Positions 8,200-17,110 are shown, numbered from the stretch's first letter. The stretch: 64,000 nt of DNA from an uncultured Methanoregula sp. (GCF_963677065.1 NZ_OY781872.1:1359419-1423418), one strand, 5' to 3'. The notes: generated by a model from the letters alone, not told the origin. Translations and numbers: made by a program.

Positions 8200-9237
8200 T
8201 TCAGCCTGCGCCTCGATCGAGCCCTTGGGTGCTTTCGTTGTGCTGCTCTTGACAAGAACCCCGTCCTTATAGAACTCTACCGTGAGCGGATTGCCGGAAT
8301 TGTCCAGTTTCTCGACTGATGCAAGGAGCATGCCCTCGGTCACCGGTATCTGGTACAGTCCCTGTCCTGTTCCGGTGACTTCCTTGAGTCCTCCCGCCGT
8401 CCCGACCGATCCGGTGAATTTTCCCTCATAGGTGATGCGGATCCAGACTCCTGTCTGGGGGATGAGAACCTGGGGTTCGGCAGTTGGTGTAACTGCAGTG
8501 GTCGCCGGTATGGTTCCAGCGGGTGTTGCAGTAGTAACGGGGATGGTAGTCTCCACGGGTTCCGGTGTTGGAACGGTTGTCACAACCGTCGTGCTGACCG
8601 GGGTGGGAACCGTTGTGGGCACTACGGCTGCCGGTTTTCCCCACAGCGAGGGCGCAAGGACATAGGACCCGAGAACAACTGCAATGATGAGGATGAGGAT
8701 TCCGGCACCCAGGGCAAGAGTCCGGTTCTTTTGCGGTTTATCAGCGGAGCGGCCATGCTTCTGGGCCGGCTTGAGCGGGCGGTATACGTTCTCCGACTGC
8801 CCGGTCTTCTCCTTCTCTTTTCCGGGGTCAGCAGGGAGTTCTCCCGGCACCCAGGGCGGCATGAGCCCGGCAGGCACAACACCCTTCTCCTGCTGGGCCT
8901 CCATGCTCATCTCCTTGAGTTTTTTTGCCCAGTCGTCCCGTTCAGCGATCCTCTTTGTCCGCTGGACCGGAATGAAGGTCATCCCGATCGTGTTCCGCGT
9001 CCCGTCCGGTGCTGCGATCGAGAGGGAGAGGACCGGCACCTTCTCGGAGTTCTCTCCTATGGTAACCGTCTCGATCGAAGCGAGCGGGATGTCCTGCGGC
9101 AGGATCTGGGGATGGCTGAAATCGAGGAGCATCAGGCGATGGCTGGTGAGGATCGCTTCGGCAGCGATAGTATTGATGACAATGTTGTGCGTTGACAAGA
9201 GGATGGTTTCATTACTGCTCAGGTAGGGACTGCCCAT
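8155..9237 (-). CDS. Membrane protein with cytoplasmic PH-like domain
   Basis: This is a 360-residue protein of unknown function. Residues 1 to about 110 look like a PH-like or GRAM-like domain (ETILLSTHNIVINTIAAEAI, LTSHRLMLLDF, then ASIETVTIGEN). A polar linker of about 60 residues leads to one transmembrane helix at about 172-195 (LALGAGILILIIAVVLGSYV). A long Pro/Thr/Val spacer follows, then a beta-rich C-terminal domain (TGVWIRITYEGKFTGSVGTAGG) probably outside the cell. A TATA-like box lies at about 9280-9292 on this strand. The 3' end slightly overlaps the decayed PAS gene. Domain labels are inferred from pattern only. Confidence 0.72.
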   Translation of the reverse strand: MGSPYLSSNETILLSTHNIVINTIAAEAILTSHRLMLLDFSHPQILPQDIPLASIETVTIGENSEKVPVLSLSIAAPDGTRNTIGMTFIPVQRTKRIAERDDWAKKLKEMSMEAQQEKGVVPAGLMPPWVPGELPADPGKEKEKTGQSENVYRPLKPAQKHGRSADKPQKNRTLALGAGILILIIAVVLGSYVLAPSLWGKPAAVVPTTVPTPVSTTVVTTVPTPEPVETTIPVTTATPAGTIPATTAVTPTAEPQVLIPQTGVWIRITYEGKFTGSVGTAGGLKEVTGTGQGLYQIPVTEGMLLASVEKLDNSGNPLTVEFYKDGVLVKSSTTKAPKGSIEAQAELPVANKVIIVRPSA

Positions 9238-9309
9238 GATACCACATTCCTAGTTTTATCTTGCGCTCTTTAGGGCAATATGCTTTTATGGCGCCTGGAT
9301 GGTTATGCA

Positions 9310-9333
9310 GAAGAAGAAGAAGAAGAAGAAGAA
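9310..9333. repeat. Trinucleotide repeat (GAA)8
   Basis: Eight perfect GAA units sit between two leftward genes, about 45 bp beyond the YqhA-like stop and about 70 bp before the PH-like gene start. On the transcribed (minus) strand it reads as TTC repeats, a pyrimidine-rich tract that may act as a terminator. Length variation by replication slippage is possible. Confidence 0.8.
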
Positions 9334-9376
9334 GAGTGCCGGAACCCCGCAGGGTCCGGGAACGCGGGAGACCGCT

Positions 9377-9925
9377 TCACATCTTGAGCCGCTGGAGGAA
9401 GTAGACCCCGATACAGATAGCAGCAATCGAGGCTGCCATGAAGAGCATGTCAATCGAACCGGAAAATTTCATGGCAAGCACCCGCTGGAAGAAGGAGACG
9501 ATGAGCACCATGATGATGACCTTGATTATCTTGTTCTTGAGGTCATCGAGGTTGGTGATCTCAAGGAGCGTGTGGTACGACTCCGAGCTCCTTGCAATAT
9601 CGATCTTGGATATGGAGAGTTCGTAAATCCCGAAACTGAAGATGAGGAGGACCATGCCAATCAGGTACAGATCGACCCCGCCGATGATTGCACTGAGTAC
9701 ATCCACGTAATCGATCTCAAGGGGTGAGGCCGATACCGCATGAAAGAGGCTTGTGATGATCTCGATCGATCCCGTGATGAAAAGGACGATCGCGCTCAGG
9801 GTGCCAAAGACCACGGCCAAAAGGACGATCAGCCGGGAGTTCCAGAGGACGGACTCAAAGAGCCGCTCGAATGTCGATTGTTCATCGACAGACTTGAGTT
9901 TTTCATTCTGGTGTGGGGAATCCAT
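9377..9925 (-). CDS. YqhA/UPF0114 family membrane protein
   Basis: This 182-residue integral membrane protein has about four hydrophobic helices, including IVLLAVVFGTLSAIVLFITG, DLYLIGMVLLIFSFGIYEL and IIKVIIMVLIVSFFQRVLA. The order of helices and the motifs FESVLWNSRLIVLLAVVF and LLEITNLDDLKNKI match the YqhA/UPF0114 family. Its function is unknown; a channel-like or stress role is sometimes suggested. The start at 9925 (MDSPHQNEKL) is preferred because the frame further upstream is Arg/Pro-rich and overlaps a hairpin region. Confidence 0.8.
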   Translation of the reverse strand: MDSPHQNEKLKSVDEQSTFERLFESVLWNSRLIVLLAVVFGTLSAIVLFITGSIEIITSLFHAVSASPLEIDYVDVLSAIIGGVDLYLIGMVLLIFSFGIYELSISKIDIARSSESYHTLLEITNLDDLKNKIIKVIIMVLIVSFFQRVLAMKFSGSIDMLFMAASIAAICIGVYFLQRLKM

Positions 9926-9957
9926 TGAGTACAAGAGGGCGGTCTGAAAATAAAAAA

Positions 9958-9991
9958 CCGGAGGATACCTCCGGCCGGGCCTTCTGCCCGG
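9958..9991. promoter_or_regulatory. Two adjacent hairpins between yqhA-like gene and hisD
   Basis: CCGGAGG-ATA-CCTCCGG (9958-9974) is a perfect seven-pair stem with a three-base loop. It is followed at once by CCGGGC-CTTCT-GCCCGG (9975-9991), a six-pair stem. They lie in the 140 bp between divergent starts, in the possible leaders of hisD (75 bp before its ATG) and the YqhA-like gene. A regulatory or transcript-stability role is inference. Confidence 0.45.
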
Positions 9992-10065
9992 GCACCCGGC
10001 GTATCCCGGTCTTACGGCGCTCGTGCGAAACCTTAACAAACTTTCCTGCCGAAGATATTCGCACT

Positions 10066-11310
10066 ATGTGGAAGGAAGTCGGGATCGATGCGTGGCTTGC
10101 GGCCCGGAAGACGAGCCTCGAGGATGCACGCACTACCGTCACCGAGATCATCGGCCGGGTGCAGAACGAGGGCGATTTTGCACTCCGGGATCTTGCAAAG
10201 AAATACTGCGAACTGACCGACATTGCCGTTTCTGAAGAAGAGCGCGAAGCTGCGTATGACCAGGTCGATGCACAGGTTGTTGAAGCCTTAATCGAGGCGC
10301 ATGCCCGGATCGAACGGTTCCACGAGCTCCAGAAGCCCAGAGACCTCTGGTTCCAGGAGATGGAGCCGGGGATCGTGCTCGGTGTCAAGACAACTGCCCT
10401 GAACCGCGTGGGTATCTACGTTCCCGGCGGGCGGGCCGCATACCCCTCCTCGGCCCTGATGTGCGCAGTCCCCGCATGGGTTGCGGGAGTAAAAGAGGTC
10501 TGCGCCTGCTCCCCTCCGCCGATCAAGCCCTTAACGCTCGTTGCCCTCGACATCGCCGGCGTTACCGAGATCTACCAGGCCGGCGGCGCCCAGGCTATTG
10601 CCGCCATGGCGCTCGGCACGGAGTCCATCCGCCCGGTCCAGAAGATCGTCGGGCCCGGTAACGTCTACGTGACGCTTGCGAAGATGATGCTCCGCGAGAA
10701 GGCCGAGATCGACTTCCCGGCAGGCCCAAGCGAGATCGGCATCATTGCCGACAGCACTGCCGATCCCCGTATCGTTGCCGCCGATGTTCTTGCCCAGGCC
10801 GAGCACGACCCGAACGCAGCCTGCATCCTTGTCACGACCGACAAGAACCTCCCGGCAAAAGTGGGAAAAGAGATTGCAAAGCAGCTCGCTGCTGCCCCCA
10901 GGAAAGAGATCATCGAGCAGGCGCTGAAGAACTCCGGCTACACCATTGTTGCCGATATGGACGAAGCGATTGCCGCATCCGATGTGGTTGCACCCGAGCA
11001 TCTCTCCATCCAGGTTGCCGACCCGCTCTCGGTTGTGACGAAAGTGAAGAATGCCGGTGCCATCTTTGTCGGCAAGTACTCCGCGGTTGCCTGCGGGGAC
11101 TATGCCGTCGGCACCAACCACTGCCTGCCAACGGCAGGGTACTCAAAGATGTACTCCGGGCTCGATGTCCAGCACTTCTGCAAGACCGCATCGGTCGAGA
11201 TCATCGACCGGGACGGCCTCGAAGCCATCGGCGATATTGTCGAGACGATTGCCGATGCAGAAGGTCTCTATGCCCACGCCAACTCGGTGCGGGTCAGAAG
11301 AGATCTCTAG
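10066..11310 (+). CDS. hisD: Histidinol dehydrogenase
   Basis: This 414-residue enzyme performs the last two steps of histidine synthesis, oxidising L-histidinol to L-histidine with NAD and a zinc ion. Diagnostic segments are VGIYVPGGRAAYPSS, IYQAGGAQAIAAMALGTESI, VGPGNVYVTLAK, DFPAGPSEIGIIAD, AEHDPNA, and VAPEHLSIQ with the catalytic Glu-His. CGDYAVGTNHCLPT follows. ATG 10066 yields the family's usual start (MWKEVGIDAW); longer in-frame extensions run into the hairpin region. No clear Shine-Dalgarno is visible. hisC lies 16 kb away, so the his genes are scattered here. A T-rich stretch just after the stop may terminate it. Confidence 0.97.
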   Translation: MWKEVGIDAWLAARKTSLEDARTTVTEIIGRVQNEGDFALRDLAKKYCELTDIAVSEEEREAAYDQVDAQVVEALIEAHARIERFHELQKPRDLWFQEMEPGIVLGVKTTALNRVGIYVPGGRAAYPSSALMCAVPAWVAGVKEVCACSPPPIKPLTLVALDIAGVTEIYQAGGAQAIAAMALGTESIRPVQKIVGPGNVYVTLAKMMLREKAEIDFPAGPSEIGIIADSTADPRIVAADVLAQAEHDPNAACILVTTDKNLPAKVGKEIAKQLAAAPRKEIIEQALKNSGYTIVADMDEAIAASDVVAPEHLSIQVADPLSVVTKVKNAGAIFVGKYSAVACGDYAVGTNHCLPTAGYSKMYSGLDVQHFCKTASVEIIDRDGLEAIGDIVETIADAEGLYAHANSVRVRRDL

Positions 11311-11940
11311 ATTCTTTTTTCCCGGTCAGAATACCGTTTTTCTGTATGGATCGTATTTTATCTGCCCCCGTATCCTGTTTCCCGTTTCCCGGAACTCTCC
11401 TCTTCATTGCTTCCGTTGTCCGGCTGAATACCCGGAGCGTTTTTCCCGGGCCCTGTCCGCGTCCGGAAACCGGATGGTCCTGAAATCAATGCCGGGCCAA
11501 TCTCCCCGGAATATATTTTCACCACAGACCCCCCTGCCTATTATGACCGGAGATTTTCCTATTTCTCTATCGTAAAAGTCCCAAAATTTTGTAACTGCAA
11601 CCAGGGTCTTGAGGGGGGGTCTGTGGTGAAAAAATATTTTTTATGGTTGCCGGTTTCTGTACCGGAACCAAAAATTACGACGTGTTATAACCGGCCTCTC
11701 CCTTTTTTGTAAAACAGATTTTTCCCCGCCGACCCCCCCACAGAAGATTTGCATGACCGGGACTATCCCGGGCTGAATGGAGGACCGGTGCATTACTTAC
11801 CGGACTCCTCCACGGATTTTGTAAAAAACCTCAACGGGTCGTCCGCGCCAAGGACACTTTCACGGAACGGACGGAACAAAATAAAACTCCCCCCGTCCTA
11901 CATTTTTCACGCATCCGGATCTTCCCGGGAAGTGATCGCC
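11311..11940. other. 630-bp intergenic island with G/C runs
   Basis: No convincing gene was found between hisD and the antiporter. The region carries a long imperfect inverted repeat (11513-11637), a third GACCCCCCC word at 11731-11739, and several oligo-T runs. An in-frame extension of the antiporter gene reaches back to 11749, but its translation is polar and unlike the family's start, so it is probably untranslated. The sequence style matches the island at 33438-33755. Confidence 0.55.
11513..11637. repeat. Imperfect inverted repeat ending in GACCCCCC
   Basis: The left arm at 11513-11535 contains TTCACCACAGACCCCCCT. The right arm at 11612-11637 contains AGGGGGGGTCTGTGGTGAA. They are reverse complements over about 19 bases, with further matching AT bases outside and small indels. 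The 76-base spacer has no coding signal. It could be a MITE-like element, a structured RNA or a pair of protein-binding sites. A near copy of the arm core (GACCCCCCCACAGA) occurs at 11731. Confidence 0.75.
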
Positions 11941-13935
11941 ATGGATTTCATGCTCGCCAGTGCCAGTGTCATCGTCCTCTCTGTCATCCTCCTGTATCTT
12001 GGCCAGAGGTTCCGGATCCCGAGCATAGTCTGTTTCCTCCTCATCGGTATGCTTGCCGGGCCGTTCGGGTTTGCCCTGATAACCGACCAGGTAACCATCG
12101 ATACGGTAGGCGAGATCGGGATCATCCTCCTGCTCTTTACAATAGGGCTCGAATTCTCGTTCCAGAAACTCCTCCACTCCTGGCGGGCAGTCATCATCGG
12201 CGGCGTGGTCCAGGTCTGCGCAACGATTGTCGCCATCACTTTCATCTCCTCGTACTTCGGGATGCGGTTCTCCGAAGCCCTCATCTTCGGCTTCATCGTC
12301 TCCTTGTCGAGCACAGCTATCGTCATGAAGATCCTCCAGGAGAAAGGCGAGGTCGATACCCTCCAGGGCCGGACCCTTCTTGGCATCCTCATCTTCCAGG
12401 ATCTCGCCATCATCCCCATGATGCTCCTCCTGCCCGTTATCGGGGGAAGCGGTGCGTTCAGCCTCTCCACCCTGCCGTTCCAGGCAGGCAAGCTTGCCCT
12501 GATCATCCTTGTGGTCGTTGTCCTGGCCCGGTGGGTGATCCCCCGGTTCCTCTTCCGGGTGGCAAAGGAGAAGAACCGCGAGCTCTTCCTCTTCACCATT
12601 GCCGGCATCTGTATTGTTATCGCCTGGCTCACGAACGAGGCCGGGCTCACCTATACCCTTGGCGCTTTCATAGCCGGTCTTATCATCGGGGAATCGGATT
12701 ACAATATCGATGCCCTGGGGCACATCATCCCGTTCCGGGACGTCTTTGCCGCGGTCTTCTTCCTCTCGATAGGCATGCTGCTGGACACCCGGATCGTGTT
12801 TGGCAACTTCCAGTACGTGGCCCTCATGGTGGTCATCATCATCGGGGTCAAGCTCCTGACCGGCACCCTCTCGGTAGCGGTCCTCGGCATGCCCGCCCGG
12901 GTCTGCATCTTCTCGGGGCTCGCGCTCTGCCAGGTAGGGGAGTTCTCGTTCGTTCTTGCAAAGAGCGGTATCGACGCCGGTGTCATCGATGTGCCGGTGT
13001 ACCAGCTCTTCCTGGCCGGCGCCATCATCACGATGATCCTCACGCCGTTCCTCATGAAGGCGTCTCCCGCTGCTGTCGACGGGTTTTACCGTCTTCTTCC
13101 GGTCAGGCCGGCAAAGGAGGCGGATCCGGCGGGGATCGATGAAGCCACCGGGCAGGAGATAACCGACCACATCATCATAGCCGGGTACGGGATCACGGGA
13201 AAGAGCGTTGCCCGGGCCGCAACCATCGCCGGCATCCCGTACATGGTCATCGAGCTCGACCCCGAGATCATCGAGGAAGAGCGGTCCCGGTCCCACCCGA
13301 ACTTCATTCTCGGCGATGCAGTCCAGGAAGAGGTCCTGGAGCACGCGGGTATCCGGCGGGCAAAGACCCTTGTCGTGGCAGTCTCGGAGGAAGAAGCGAT
13401 TCCCCGGATCATCCACACTGCCCGGAACCTTGCGCCCGGTGTCCACATCCTGGCCCGGACCCGGCGCACGAGGAACGCCCAGCACCTTCTCGATCTCGGC
13501 GCCGACCAGGTGATCTCGGAGGAGTTCGAAGCAGCTCTTGAGATCTTCACCCGGGCCCTCCGGCAGTACCAGTTCCCGGACGACGAGATCGCCCGGATCA
13601 TCCGGAGAACCAAGAAGATGGGAAACGCCCTCTTCACCCGGTGCTCGGATCCCGACCAGAGTCGGCGCCTGCAGAACTTCGAGACCTTTTTCAAGGCAAC
13701 GCATGTCCACACGCTCCGGGTGGAGGAGGGATCGGAGGCCGAGGGAAAGACCCTCGGCGAGCTGGAGATCCAGGAACGGTTCGGCATCCGCGAGTTCGGG
13801 TACCGCCGGGGCGGGACGGAGAAACTCATCATCCCGGACAAGAACACACAACTCCTTGCCGGCGATATGCTCATCCTCTTTGTCGCGGATGAGAAAGCAT
13901 CCAAGATAATATCGCTCTTTTCGAGGAACCGGTAA
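11941..13935 (+). CDS. KefB-like cation/proton antiporter with RCK domains
   Basis: This 664-residue CPA2-family protein exchanges K+ or Na+ for protons across the membrane. About 12-13 hydrophobic helices fill residues 1 to about 385, starting MDFMLASASVIVLSVILLYL and including LLFTIGLEFSFQKLL, SLSSTAIVMKILQ and GRTLLGILIFQDLAIIPMM. A TrkA-N (RCK) Rossmann domain begins near residue 400 with HIIIAGYGITGKSVARAA and an acidic strand-end ELD. A TrkA-C domain ends the protein (LGELEIQERFGIREFG, then AGDMLILF). ATG 11941 was chosen because it starts the first helix directly. It stands alone on its strand and converges with the pilin-like gene. Confidence 0.93.
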   Translation: MDFMLASASVIVLSVILLYLGQRFRIPSIVCFLLIGMLAGPFGFALITDQVTIDTVGEIGIILLLFTIGLEFSFQKLLHSWRAVIIGGVVQVCATIVAITFISSYFGMRFSEALIFGFIVSLSSTAIVMKILQEKGEVDTLQGRTLLGILIFQDLAIIPMMLLLPVIGGSGAFSLSTLPFQAGKLALIILVVVVLARWVIPRFLFRVAKEKNRELFLFTIAGICIVIAWLTNEAGLTYTLGAFIAGLIIGESDYNIDALGHIIPFRDVFAAVFFLSIGMLLDTRIVFGNFQYVALMVVIIIGVKLLTGTLSVAVLGMPARVCIFSGLALCQVGEFSFVLAKSGIDAGVIDVPVYQLFLAGAIITMILTPFLMKASPAAVDGFYRLLPVRPAKEADPAGIDEATGQEITDHIIIAGYGITGKSVARAATIAGIPYMVIELDPEIIEEERSRSHPNFILGDAVQEEVLEHAGIRRAKTLVVAVSEEEAIPRIIHTARNLAPGVHILARTRRTRNAQHLLDLGADQVISEEFEAALEIFTRALRQYQFPDDEIARIIRRTKKMGNALFTRCSDPDQSRRLQNFETFFKATHVHTLRVEEGSEAEGKTLGELEIQERFGIREFGYRRGGTEKLIIPDKNTQLLAGDMLILFVADEKASKIISLFSRNR

Positions 13936-14046
13936 ATCAGGAAATAATACGGTAAACCGTATCTCTTCACGCAACGGGGAGAACCGGTAATGACGTTTTC
14001 ACTGTGCCTTAAATCGGATGATAGTAGGATTTATTATTGGCCTGAT

Positions 14047-16200
14047 TTAAGTTGTCACGGGTCCTACCGCTGCACTTGTGGCTGTACCACTATAATATCC
14101 CGAACCTGTTGCGGTTATTGTAACCCTTATGTAATAATTGACATCCGAATTCTTCACAGAATATGTGGATCCGGTCCCCCCCGAACCGATGTTTGAATAT
14201 GTTCCGCCTGCCGATGTGGATCTCGACCATTGATAGGTAACCGTTGCTGCAGTGGGGGTTCGTACTGCTGTTAGGGTTTGGTATCGCCGGGGTGTGCCAG
14301 ATATCGTGACACCGGTGATCGGGATTTTTATAACTGGCCCTGCCGCCGCACTTATCTGCGAGCCGGAGTAACCGCTTGTGCCGGTTGCAGTAACCTTGAG
14401 GTAGTAATTAATATCACCGGAACCCGGGGTGTACGTGGAGGAAGTGGCACCGGAGATGGTGGTATATGTACCACTGATAGATGAGGATCTCGACCATTGG
14501 TACGTTGCTGCAGCACCGGAAGGCGTTAGTGTTCCCACATTCTGTGGAGTGTTCCACTGAAGGTTTGTGCCGGAGATCGCACCGATTGCGGTGATGGGTA
14601 TAGCGGTGATGGGACCTATTGCTTCAGTAGTGTATGTGCCGGAATAACCGTTTGTTCCGGTTGCGGTAACCTTGAGGTAGTAATTAATATCCCCGGACCC
14701 TGGGGTGTACGTGGAGGAAGTGGCACCGGAGATGGTGGTATATGTACCACTGATAGATGAGGATCTCGACCATTGGTACGTTGCTACAGCACCGGAAGGC
14801 GTCAGTGTACCCGCATTCTGTGGAGTGTTCCACTGAAGGTTTGCGCCGGAGATCGCACCGATTGCGGTGATAGGAATGGCAGTGACCGGGCCTGTTGTTG
14901 CATCGCTGGTGACGGCACCGGAATAGCTGCCCGTGCCTGTTGCGGTGACTTTCAGGTAATATCCGATGTCCCCGGCAACCGGCGTGTACGTTGTGGAAGT
15001 AGCACCGGAGATGGTGGTATATGTACCACTGATAGATGAGGATCTCGACCATTGATATGTTGCGGCAGCACCGGAAGGCGTCAGTGTACCCGCATTCTGT
15101 GGAGTGTTCCACTGAAGGTTTGCGCCGGAGATCGCACCGATTGCGGTGATAGGAATGGCAGTGACCGGGCCTGTTGTTGCATCGCTGGTAACGGTTCCGG
15201 AATAGCTGCCTGTGCCCGTTGCGGTGACTTTCAGGTAATATCCGATATCGCCGGCAACCGGTGTATAGGTGGATGTTGTTGCACCGGTAATGTCAGTATA
15301 CGTTCCGCCGGATTCTGTGGACCTGGACCACTGATAAGAAGCAGTTGCCGTTCCAGGGGTCAGAGCCCCTGCAACCAGGACCTCGCCAACCCGGGGTGTA
15401 CCTGATATGGGACCAATGGCGGTGATGGGAATTGCCCCGGCCGGCCCCGCCGCATCACTCGTAGCGGTACCGGAATACTGGCCTGAACCTGTAGCAGTGA
15501 CCTTGAAGAAGTACCCGATATCCCCGGCAACAATGGTATACGTGGATGTTGTTGCACCGGCGATATCTGTATAGGTTCCTCCGGAGGTAGTGGACCTGGA
15601 CCACAGGTAGGCCGCAGTTGCTCCGGAAGGTGTGAGGACACCCGCCGAAAGGGTACTGCCTACCTGAAGTGTGCCGGTGATTGGGGCGATTGCGGTAATC
15701 GTCTTTCCAGCCGAGCCGTCATCCGTATCAAATGTATGCCATTGGCCAATGAGCTGGTGAGTCAGGTTGTCCACGAGCCGCACACCCAGCTTCTGTGTCG
15801 GGACCAGGGAATCGGCCGCTGTTGCAACGGATCGGTCGTTTGTCATGACATAGCCGCCGGTGTTGTTGTAAATATAGAGCGACGTCCCCGGCTTGAACGT
15901 ATCCACCCCTGGTGGCGGGGACAACAGGTAACTTCCCGATGGGGTGTCAACAAAGACATCCATTGAGTACAATTCCGCATTGCTTGCAAGGGATACACTG
16001 TCACCGGCTTTGTGGGAGAGCGAGATGACATTCTTCTCAAGGGGAGTCAGCTGGCTGATATCTGCCGAGATGTACGCTGATTTCTTCTGAAGGTAACTTT
16101 CACCAAAAAAGACGCCGGTAATTGCAACGCTCAGGCCAATAACCATGAGCAGAATCAGGCCAATCGTGAGTGTCTGACTCATTGCATCGTCGTTCTTCAT
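14047..16200 (-). CDS. Pilin-like surface protein with six Ig-like repeats
   Basis: This protein of about 717 residues begins MKNDDAMSQTLTIGLILLMV, like an archaeal type IV pilin: a short charged leader, then a hydrophobic helix. Such class III signal peptides are cut before the helix, which becomes the filament core. Residues up to about 165 form a unique domain, followed by six repeats of about 90 residues. Each repeat has the pattern ITAIGxISG, YQWSRS, GTYTxIxGAT, YTPxxGDI, YYLKVTATG, YSG, suggesting Ig-like or similar beta-sandwich folds. Repeats 3 to 5 are nearly identical. GTG at 16206 is an alternative start. A likely TATA box lies at 16231-16245. It is probably an adhesin or appendage tip protein (inference). 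Confidence 0.8.
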   Translation of the reverse strand: MKNDDAMSQTLTIGLILLMVIGLSVAITGVFFGESYLQKKSAYISADISQLTPLEKNVISLSHKAGDSVSLASNAELYSMDVFVDTPSGSYLLSPPPGVDTFKPGTSLYIYNNTGGYVMTNDRSVATAADSLVPTQKLGVRLVDNLTHQLIGQWHTFDTDDGSAGKTITAIAPITGTLQVGSTLSAGVLTPSGATAAYLWSRSTTSGGTYTDIAGATTSTYTIVAGDIGYFFKVTATGSGQYSGTATSDAAGPAGAIPITAIGPISGTPRVGEVLVAGALTPGTATASYQWSRSTESGGTYTDITGATTSTYTPVAGDIGYYLKVTATGTGSYSGTVTSDATTGPVTAIPITAIGAISGANLQWNTPQNAGTLTPSGAAATYQWSRSSSISGTYTTISGATSTTYTPVAGDIGYYLKVTATGTGSYSGAVTSDATTGPVTAIPITAIGAISGANLQWNTPQNAGTLTPSGAVATYQWSRSSSISGTYTTISGATSSTYTPGSGDINYYLKVTATGTNGYSGTYTTEAIGPITAIPITAIGAISGTNLQWNTPQNVGTLTPSGAAATYQWSRSSSISGTYTTISGATSSTYTPGSGDINYYLKVTATGTSGYSGSQISAAAGPVIKIPITGVTISGTPRRYQTLTAVRTPTAATVTYQWSRSTSAGGTYSNIGSGGTGSTYSVKNSDVNYYIRVTITATGSGYYSGTATSAAVGPVTT
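14050..15708 (-). repeat. Six tandem ~276-bp coding repeats
   Basis: The 3' three-quarters of the pilin-like gene consists of six tandem units of about 270-280 bp, each encoding one Ig-like domain. The three units between roughly 14330 and 15160 share long identical DNA blocks, for example the stretch encoding YQWSRSSSISGTYTTISGAT. This indicates recent duplication or gene conversion. It invites copy-number change and assembly error. Confidence 0.85.
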
Positions 16201-16526
16201 TCTCACTCGCAGTTACTCTGATGTGATATTCGATATATTATATTGCTTTGTTTTCTTTCCCTTGAGAGAAACTCTGCGAAACCTGACTTCATATCACCCT
16301 GCAGCCGGTGACGAATATTCCCGCAGGGATCCGGGCCACGAAGGAAATACGGTTTCGCACCTGATGAATGTAATGGTAGCCAGGATCCCCCTCGGTCATA
16401 AAATGCCAAAAGCTGTTTTTATTGCGATCATCAATGGGTAGCCGGGGGTATTTCCCTTTCATTCAGGGTTTTTACCGGAATGAAAAGCAAAGCCTGTTTT
16501 ATGAATTGTTTTAATATTCCGCACCA
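16201..16526. other. Intergenic region upstream of the pilin-like gene
   Basis: The 326 bp separate two leftward genes. The only clear signal is an AT-rich box at 16231-16245 (CAATATAATATATCG on the minus strand), about 35 bp before the pilin-like start and suited to be its promoter. The rest shows no coding pattern in either direction; small T-runs near 16468-16520 may end transcription of other genes. Confidence 0.5.
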
Positions 16527-17057
16527 TTATTTCCGGTTCAGGCGCAACGAACAGACCAGAACGCCGGCAATCCCCAGCGCAGCAACCGGCAGGAAGGGCG
16601 ACACCGGTGATTCCGTAACCGGCATTTCCGGGGGCTGGAACGAGAGGGTTGCCGAGGCCTGTTCACCCGGGGCGAAATGCAGGCCGTCCACCGGGTGGCT
16701 GACTACATGAACCGTGTAATTGCCGGGCCGGAGCGTGCCGAGAATAACTGCAGTGTCCCACCGGTACGACCAGGTGCCGTTGTTCATATGCACCGGTGCG
16801 GTAGTGAAAAGACCCCTGCCCGTGGGAATATTCAGGTTATCGAGCGGGGTTCCCCTCGGGTCAAGGCCGGGCCCGGTAAGGAAGAGGTATACAGCGATGG
16901 TATTGAGGCCTGAGACCGTACCGTTGAGGGCGATTGTATCCCCGATATGCGGGTTTGTGGGAGATGCGCCCATCGTGAGGCTGACTGCCCCCGATACCGG
17001 GATACAGACAACCCCCAGCAGTGCTAACAACAGGATTGCCGGACACACCCCTCTCAT
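16527..17057 (-). CDS. Secreted, C-terminally anchored surface protein
   Basis: This 176-residue protein has a signal peptide (MRGVCPAILLLALLGVVCIP) and probably cleavage after VSGA. A beta-rich extracellular domain of about 120 residues follows, then a C-terminal transmembrane helix (PFLPVAALGIAGVLVCSLRL) with a basic tail. The domain includes DTIALNGTVSGLNTIAVYLF, LTGPGLDPRGTPLDNL and the end motif GNYTVHVVSHPVDGL. This pattern resembles the DUF3821-like surface proteins of Methanomicrobiales, a call made from memory. It lies next to the pilin-like gene on the same strand, so both may contribute to the cell envelope. Confidence 0.7.
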   Translation of the reverse strand: MRGVCPAILLLALLGVVCIPVSGAVSLTMGASPTNPHIGDTIALNGTVSGLNTIAVYLFLTGPGLDPRGTPLDNLNIPTGRGLFTTAPVHMNNGTWSYRWDTAVILGTLRPGNYTVHVVSHPVDGLHFAPGEQASATLSFQPPEMPVTESPVSPFLPVAALGIAGVLVCSLRLNRK

Positions 17058-17110
17058 ATCACAATAATGTGCATTTCAGGGGTAAAAAGGATCTTACGCA
17101 ATGGTCCTTT

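Noticed and set aside
11860..13974. A 704-residue open frame on the minus strand opposite the antiporter gene
   Set aside because: Its translation is rich in Asp, Glu, Gly, Arg and His with no domain, the usual mirror of a GC-rich membrane-protein gene. The plus-strand frame has clear antiporter and RCK motifs.
14050..15708. Regularly spaced repeats that could suggest a CRISPR array
   Set aside because: Units are about 276 bp, in frame, and encode Ig-like domains; there are no short repeats with unique spacers.
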